Source: Pleurodeles waltl (Eukaryota > Chordata > Amphibia > Caudata > Salamandridae). From it: 64,000 bases of DNA. Position numbers and translations under genes: made by a program. Where the stretch lies: NCBI RefSeq assembly GCF_031143425.1, contig NC_090439.1:639593465-639657464 (forward strand). The letters run 5' to 3'. The stretch's first letter is position 1, and every line of letters begins with the position of its first letter. Of the stretch, positions 59,715 through 64,000 are shown piece after piece. The notes under the pieces were generated by a model. That model saw only the letters and a program-made list of their open reading frames with translations, had not been told where the DNA came from and did not search any database.

Positions 59715-59895
59715 TGTTGGGTCATGTAGGTCTCGTGCTGTTGTCACGCACTATTCACAGCAGAACGAGAATGTGAATGTGGGAGAGACGGTTGGCGGAC
59801 GAAGGTTGGAGTGGGAGGTACGGGAGAAGAAGCTGTAACAATATGTCTACTTATGAATAAATGGTTCAACGCCTTACCATGAGTGAGACTTTTCA
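59715..59895 (+). repeat. 3' LTR of Mag-like element
   Basis: 181 bp, homologous to 54022-54197, followed by the gtcat duplication at 59896-59900. Confidence 0.92.
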
Positions 59896-59900
59896 GTCAT
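59896..59900. repeat. Target-site duplication gtcat (right)
   Basis: Second copy of the 5-bp duplication of the Mag-like element. Confidence 0.9.
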
Positions 59901-60406
59901 ATAGGCTTTAGGGTGGGAACACTATTGGAGCTAACCCATTAAAACCCTTTTATCTTGCTTTGGTCAGGTTACTTTACTGCAGCTGTAGCACGAGACACCC
60001 TAATAGAGGCTTAACATCTTTATTGCTCTCTATAAAGTGGTTTTGAGCTACACCCTATGGTGCCCACCATTAAAAGAAGGTAAACCGTTGCGCAGCTGGG
60101 GTAAGGATGTGTGAGAAGGTTGTGTATGAACATGTGTGTACCTGTGTACAGGCTAATTGATGAAGACTGTTGCTTGGCTCAGCTTGGCACATGCATGCAA
60201 GTAGCTCAGTGAACATGGGGACCTGATTAAAATTTATATGCTTTAACTTAGACCAAAAGGGACAGCAACATCCCATTTACAGTATAGTGTAACCTGTAAT
60301 GTTTTCAAAGTGCACTATACGTATCATTTGTGTTTTACTGTATCTCCTGCTTGGCTTATGATACAAAGGTCAGATTCTCTAACTTGTATGCAATTTGTTT
60401 GGCCTG
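59901..60406. other. Unassigned intergenic sequence
   Basis: No feature recognised between the Mag-like element and the next LTR. Confidence 0.6.
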
Positions 60407-62110
60407 TGTTAGAAATTGGTTTTCTAGTTGGCAGAGGTTTGCACTCTCTCCAAGTAGGGACCACAATCCTAATCAGGGCAAGTAACATACACACTAAAAG
60501 TTTACCTGTGCTCACCCTCTGGTAGTTTTGGATAGAGTAGTCAGGCTACACTAAAGAGGCAATATATAAAACATTTGCGCACAATCACAGTAACACAGTG
60601 CAAACACCACAAAAGGACTCCACACCAGTTTAGGAAAATAGCCAATATTTAGCTGAGTCAAACAAGACCAAAACAACAACAGTCCAACATACACAAGCCA
60701 AGTTATGAATTTTGAAATATTAAACCAAAATGCAGTGCTTAGAAGACAATAGCTCCCACCTGGGGATATCTGCTCATGCGGGACTGGGGCAAATCCAAAC
60801 ATTCAGTCCCACTGTGATGGAGTGCGTGCCGGGTCAGGAGTCAGGCAGGACCGCAGACAGTACCTTTGTTGCGTCAATGCTTGGTGGTGATGCATTGATC
60901 TGGAGGAGGGGATGCGCTACACTTTTAGGTGATGTGTTTTTTCCTGATCGGGCAACATTACTGATGCGTCGATGTACAGAATCGATGAGTACTGGTTCTG
61001 ATACATTGGGGCTGCATTGTAAGTTGGGCTTGTTGCGTCACACACGGTCAGCGAGTGGTGTCCGCAACTTCAGTAGAGGCAGCGGCAAAGCAGCATTTCT
61101 GCAACAGGTTGCATCGGTTCCAAATGACACGCTAGTGGCATTGTATCAGTTCTTGTGTTGCAGGACCACTCTTGCCTCCAAGGGCCCAAGACTAGATCTG
61201 GCACCACTTGGCAGAACAGGAGCTCAGGTGTTGGTAGCAAGAAGTAGGTGAAGTCTATGATATCCCTGAGACTTCAGAGACAGGAAACAAGCTCAGTCAG
61301 GCCCTTGGAGAAACTTTAGGTTGCAGGAGGTAGTGAGTTAGATCCAATCCTTTCATTCCCAGGCAAGAAGTAGCAGGCAGCAAGCCAACACAACAGAGGA
61401 AACCGCAAAGTAGCAGTCCCTCCTGACAGCACATCAGTCCTTCTTCATGGTAGAATGTCCTCAGTCCAGAAGTGTTCTCAATATATGGTGTCAGTGCCCA
61501 GTACCTGTACCCGAAAAGGCCTTTGATACAGGGGTAACTTCAAACTAATTTTCTGAAGTGCTCAAGTTTCTCTTTTAACCCAGCCCTGGCTCCAGGCTAC
61601 CAGTAGGGAGTAATCAGCCCTTTGTGTGAGGGCAGGACATAGCCTATTGAGATGGAAGTGTGAACTGCCTCTCCTTCTCCCTGCCCAGGATGACTTTTCC
61701 GAATGCAGATGAATTCAAGTGTACCTCCTTTCACACCCAACCCTTCCAGTTTGTGGCTGTTTCATGACAGATTGCACAAATGTAGCTTTCACCTAAACCC
61801 AGACATGTATTCAGAGACAGGCTAAGGTGCGGAATGGTTAAAGTAAGAACATGCCAACTTTCTGAACGTGACATTTCCAGATCTGCAATTTAAAAAACAC
61901 CTTCATCAAAAGATGTATTTTTAAATTGTGAATCCAGAGACATCAAATTCCACATTTCTATCTTTTCCTAATCGGAAATTACATCTAAAATATATTTATT
62001 TTAAGGCAACTCCAATGCTAGTCTATGGGAGAGATAGCCCTTGAAGTAGTGAAAAACAAATTGATGAGTGTTTCTCCATTTGGACATGTTATGCTTAAAA
62101 GTACATGTCC
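60407..62110. mobile_element. Diverged Gypsy LTR (Gmr1-associated family), truncated by L1
   Basis: Begins TGTTAGAAATTGG, like the TGTTAGAAATGGG start of the Gmr1 LTRs, and follows the same order: a gggcaagtaacatacac segment, tgctcaccctctggtag, gaggcaatatataaaacattt, a CpG-richer middle with gcgtc motifs, gagacttcagagacaggaaacaagctc, cccagcccagga-gac, and finally a gtacatgtcctg segment that in the full LTR is followed by about 470 more bases. Here it stops at about 62110, where an L1 5' end begins. The missing LTR end is expected beyond the L1, outside the window. Confidence 0.78.
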
Positions 62111-63263
62111 TGGGCTGTGGCTAAAATGGCCACTGTGTAGAAGCGTCTTTTCGGAGCTTAGTTGCTGGCGATGGAGATTACCAGATCGAGTGCCCATAAC
62201 TGAAGTTGGGTGACGTGGTGGTGCTTGCTGGCTCTCCTGGAGCCCCAGGGTTCTGCTGGAGGCTGGGAGCCACGGGACAGAGTGCCGTGGTCCTGGGTCA
62301 GAGCCTGAAGGAGTGCGATGAGAAGGCCGGGCCATGTGCACCGCTCAATAAAGGAAGAGGCCTATCGGTGAGGGCAGGAAGGTGAGTCTGTGCCCCCCCG
62401 GTATAGGCATGCTGCGTGCCAGGGAGTGGTGGACGTGCGGCGGCAGCTAAGGCAAGCAGGAAGGCCTGATTCAGAAGAGGGCCTGATAGCGCACAGACAG
62501 GAGCTGCAGGGGACCAGGACTGTGCTGGTGAGGTGCAGAGAGGTGACCAAGTCCCAAGGAGGGCGAGGGGCCACGGTGGGGAGCCCTGAGTGCTGTAGAG
62601 GCATCACTAGGTGCAGAGCAAGCCTGCGATTACTGCAGGCCCTGGAAAAAGAGGGACGGACCCCGGTTGGCCTGTCAGTGACGCGAGATAGCTGGCCCCG
62701 CCTGGCAGGTGGACCCAGGGACCCGCCGTTACAGAGAGACATGCAGGGGTGTGTGGAGAATGGCCAGCAGCCGGCGCCCACTTGGGGGACTCAGAGGATA
62801 GGCGGCCCAGGCCCAGCAGTGCTTTTTTTTTGCGGATGCCTGGGCGACTCACTGGAGAAGCAGGCCAGCTTCCTGGGCACTGGAAGACAAGCATTGAAGG
62901 AGGCGCGGAAACTGGACAATGTGGAGGACGGAGAAGAAGCTGAAAGGATATAGCATCAGGCACCTGGAGGGACTGCCTGGAGAGGGTGATGGGAACCTGT
63001 GCCGCTCTGAGATGACGCTTTAGTCATTAAGCGTAGGAGATTAGTGGACCCAGTGGTGGGTGAAGATAGGATGGCGCCGACCGGAAAGGACTCTGAGGGT
63101 ATTGAAGCAAAACCACCTGGCCCAGCGAGTGCCTCCTGCATCGGCGCCGACAGGTGGGGGTAGGCTGCCCGTCCCACATGCTGTGCCCCACCAGAAGCCT
63201 CGCTGTCTGTAAAGAGGCTCCAGCGCTGGGACCTACTGGAGGTCGAAGCAAAGATAATAGACA

Positions 63264-63790
63264 TTGATGGAGTGCACAATCCCGGGGCGGCGGACCCACA
63301 AAGGCAGCGCCAAAGAGAGTGAAGGCAGACAGGGCGTGGGCTGGATGGGAATGACATCCCATAGACATAAAAAAAAGGAGGGCTCCCTTAAAGACCTCTT
63401 CAAAAAAACACCTGCCAAGAAAACGGTTCCACCAGGGACCCCAGTGACAGAGAGAGGAGAGGTGGCAAAATCGAGCCGGGTCGGAGGGGGGAATGCGCCT
63501 TTGACAAGAACATTCATGGAACAGCTTTTTGGATCCCTTCATGAGGATTTTGCCACATTGAAGCAGGAAATTGCAGCAGAAGTCAAAGACCTCAAGAGAG
63601 AGAGGTGATCGACCTGGGACAGTGGGTGGACACCCTGAGGCAGACACACAATGCGCGGGAGGAAGAAGTAGACTGTCACAGACAGAAACTCCTCACCCTA
63701 CAGGATAAGAACCAGGAACTGCAGTATCAATTAGAGGACTTGGAAAATAGATCCCGGCAATATAATATCCGCATAAAAGGGGCACTGACA
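63264..63790 (+). pseudogene. L1 ORF1 (frameshifted, C-terminally deleted)
   Basis: The first frame gives SLKDLFKKTPAKK and a helical FMEQLFGSLHEDFATLKQEI segment up to a stop at about 63606. The reading then continues in another frame with DLGQWVDTLRQTH, a coiled coil, and LEDLENRSRQYNIRIKG, the hallmark join between the coiled coil and RRM of L1 ORF1p. The rest of the RRM and the C-terminal domain are absent: the frame runs directly into ORF2-like sequence. ORF1p normally trimerises and coats L1 RNA. This copy cannot make a complete protein. Confidence 0.85.
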
Positions 63791-63794
63791 CAGG

Positions 63795-64000
63795 CAGTAA
63801 CGTGTTCCCTAGAGGATTTTGAAGTGCGATCCTTTCAACTTACTGCTTCTGTGAAGAGACAAGCCCTTCTTTTGCAGCTTAGGGACACGTGGAGTGATCT
63901 CTGTATATTCGAGGAAACCCACTTACTACGACCATATTGGAAGAGATTGCAGTCACGCTGGTTTGACCGTTGATTCCATTCCTCAGGACAAGGGAAGCGG
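63795..64000 (+). pseudogene. L1 ORF2 endonuclease start, fused after deletion
   Basis: Directly after the ORF1 RIKG motif and in the same frame, the sequence reads TASVKRQALLLQLRDTWSDL, EETHLL and RWFDR. This matches the L1 APE-type endonuclease region (KRR..LL..L, then QETHL), with Gln of QETH replaced by Glu. A stop follows at 63971. Roughly a kilobase that normally separates these parts is missing. The match is by eye, and the segment is short. Confidence 0.65.

Larger units (their letters stand above)
54022..59895 (+). mobile_element. Mag-like Ty3/Gypsy retrotransposon, full-length but decayed
   Basis: 5.9 kb on the plus strand with short LTRs (54022-54197 and 59715-59895; TG...CA ends), a gtcat target duplication, Gag with two zinc knuckles, and Pol in the standard order protease, RT, RNase H, integrase. 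Just inside the 5' LTR, TGGTGACGAGGG fits a primer-binding site. About 11 substitutions plus small indels between the LTRs (about 6 percent by eye, many at CpG) make it clearly older than the Gmr1-like insertion. A 586-bp GC-rich MITE interrupts gag. The Mag assignment rests on short LTRs, the double zinc knuckle and the Gag pattern. Confidence 0.92.
62111..64000 (+). mobile_element. L1 retrotransposon, 5' part, running off the window
   Basis: The 5' end is placed by the LTR interruption. CTAAAATGGCCAC at 62121 resembles the YY1 site near the start of mammalian L1 promoters. A GC-rich 5' UTR of about 1.2 kb is followed by ORF1 and, after an internal deletion, the beginning of the ORF2 endonuclease. 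The element continues past 64000. Confidence 0.8.

Overview
This window reads as intergenic DNA from a vertebrate with a very large, transposon-rich genome. The mix of retroelements (Penelope-like, Gmr1-like, Mag-like and sushi-like Ty3/Gypsy, L1 and other LINEs, foldback MITEs) suggests an amphibian, most likely a salamander or newt. That is an inference from repeat content; no host protein-coding gene was recognised. Nearly every long open frame belongs to a mobile element or is chance.

Layout. 1-76: end of a Gypsy LTR. 103-3857: inverted dimer of a Penelope-like element (RT plus GIY-YIG nuclease) between two (TA)n tracts. 4-9.7 kb: mostly unrecognised, with a promoter-like block and possible short exons at 5.95-7.62 kb. 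9785-11068: old Gypsy LTR remnant. 13860-15240: diverged satellite-like array. 16719-17462: MITE-like element. 18.2-28.7 kb: a degraded sushi-type Gypsy element (LTR-like block, gag, RT) that is split by a minus-strand LINE (about 19761-27750). 29.4-34.25 kb: a second LINE on the plus strand with 139-bp tandem repeats at its 5' side. 34.78-35.42 kb: CR1/L2-type LINE tail. 35.52-36.24 kb: a second copy of the sushi-associated LTR-like block. 36816-36995: nearly perfect foldback MITE.

The best-preserved element is a complete minus-strand Gmr1-like Gypsy retrotransposon at 40314-49827. It has two 2258-bp LTRs that look almost identical, a 5-bp target duplication (cagat), a Gag-protease frame, and an intact Pol frame in which integrase comes before reverse transcriptase. 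It appears recently inserted and possibly competent. At 54022-59895 lies an older Mag-like Gypsy element with 176-181 bp LTRs, a gtcat target duplication, several stops and frameshifts, and a 586-bp GC-rich hairpin MITE inside gag. The right edge (60407-64000) is another LTR of the Gmr1-associated family, interrupted by the 5' part of an L1 that runs off the window and carries an ORF1-to-ORF2 deletion.

The elements do not form a host pathway. They record successive nested insertions: the sushi element is oldest, the LINEs and Mag element follow, and the Gmr1-like insertion and Penelope dimer look youngest. Divergence statements are by-eye counts, not computed alignments.
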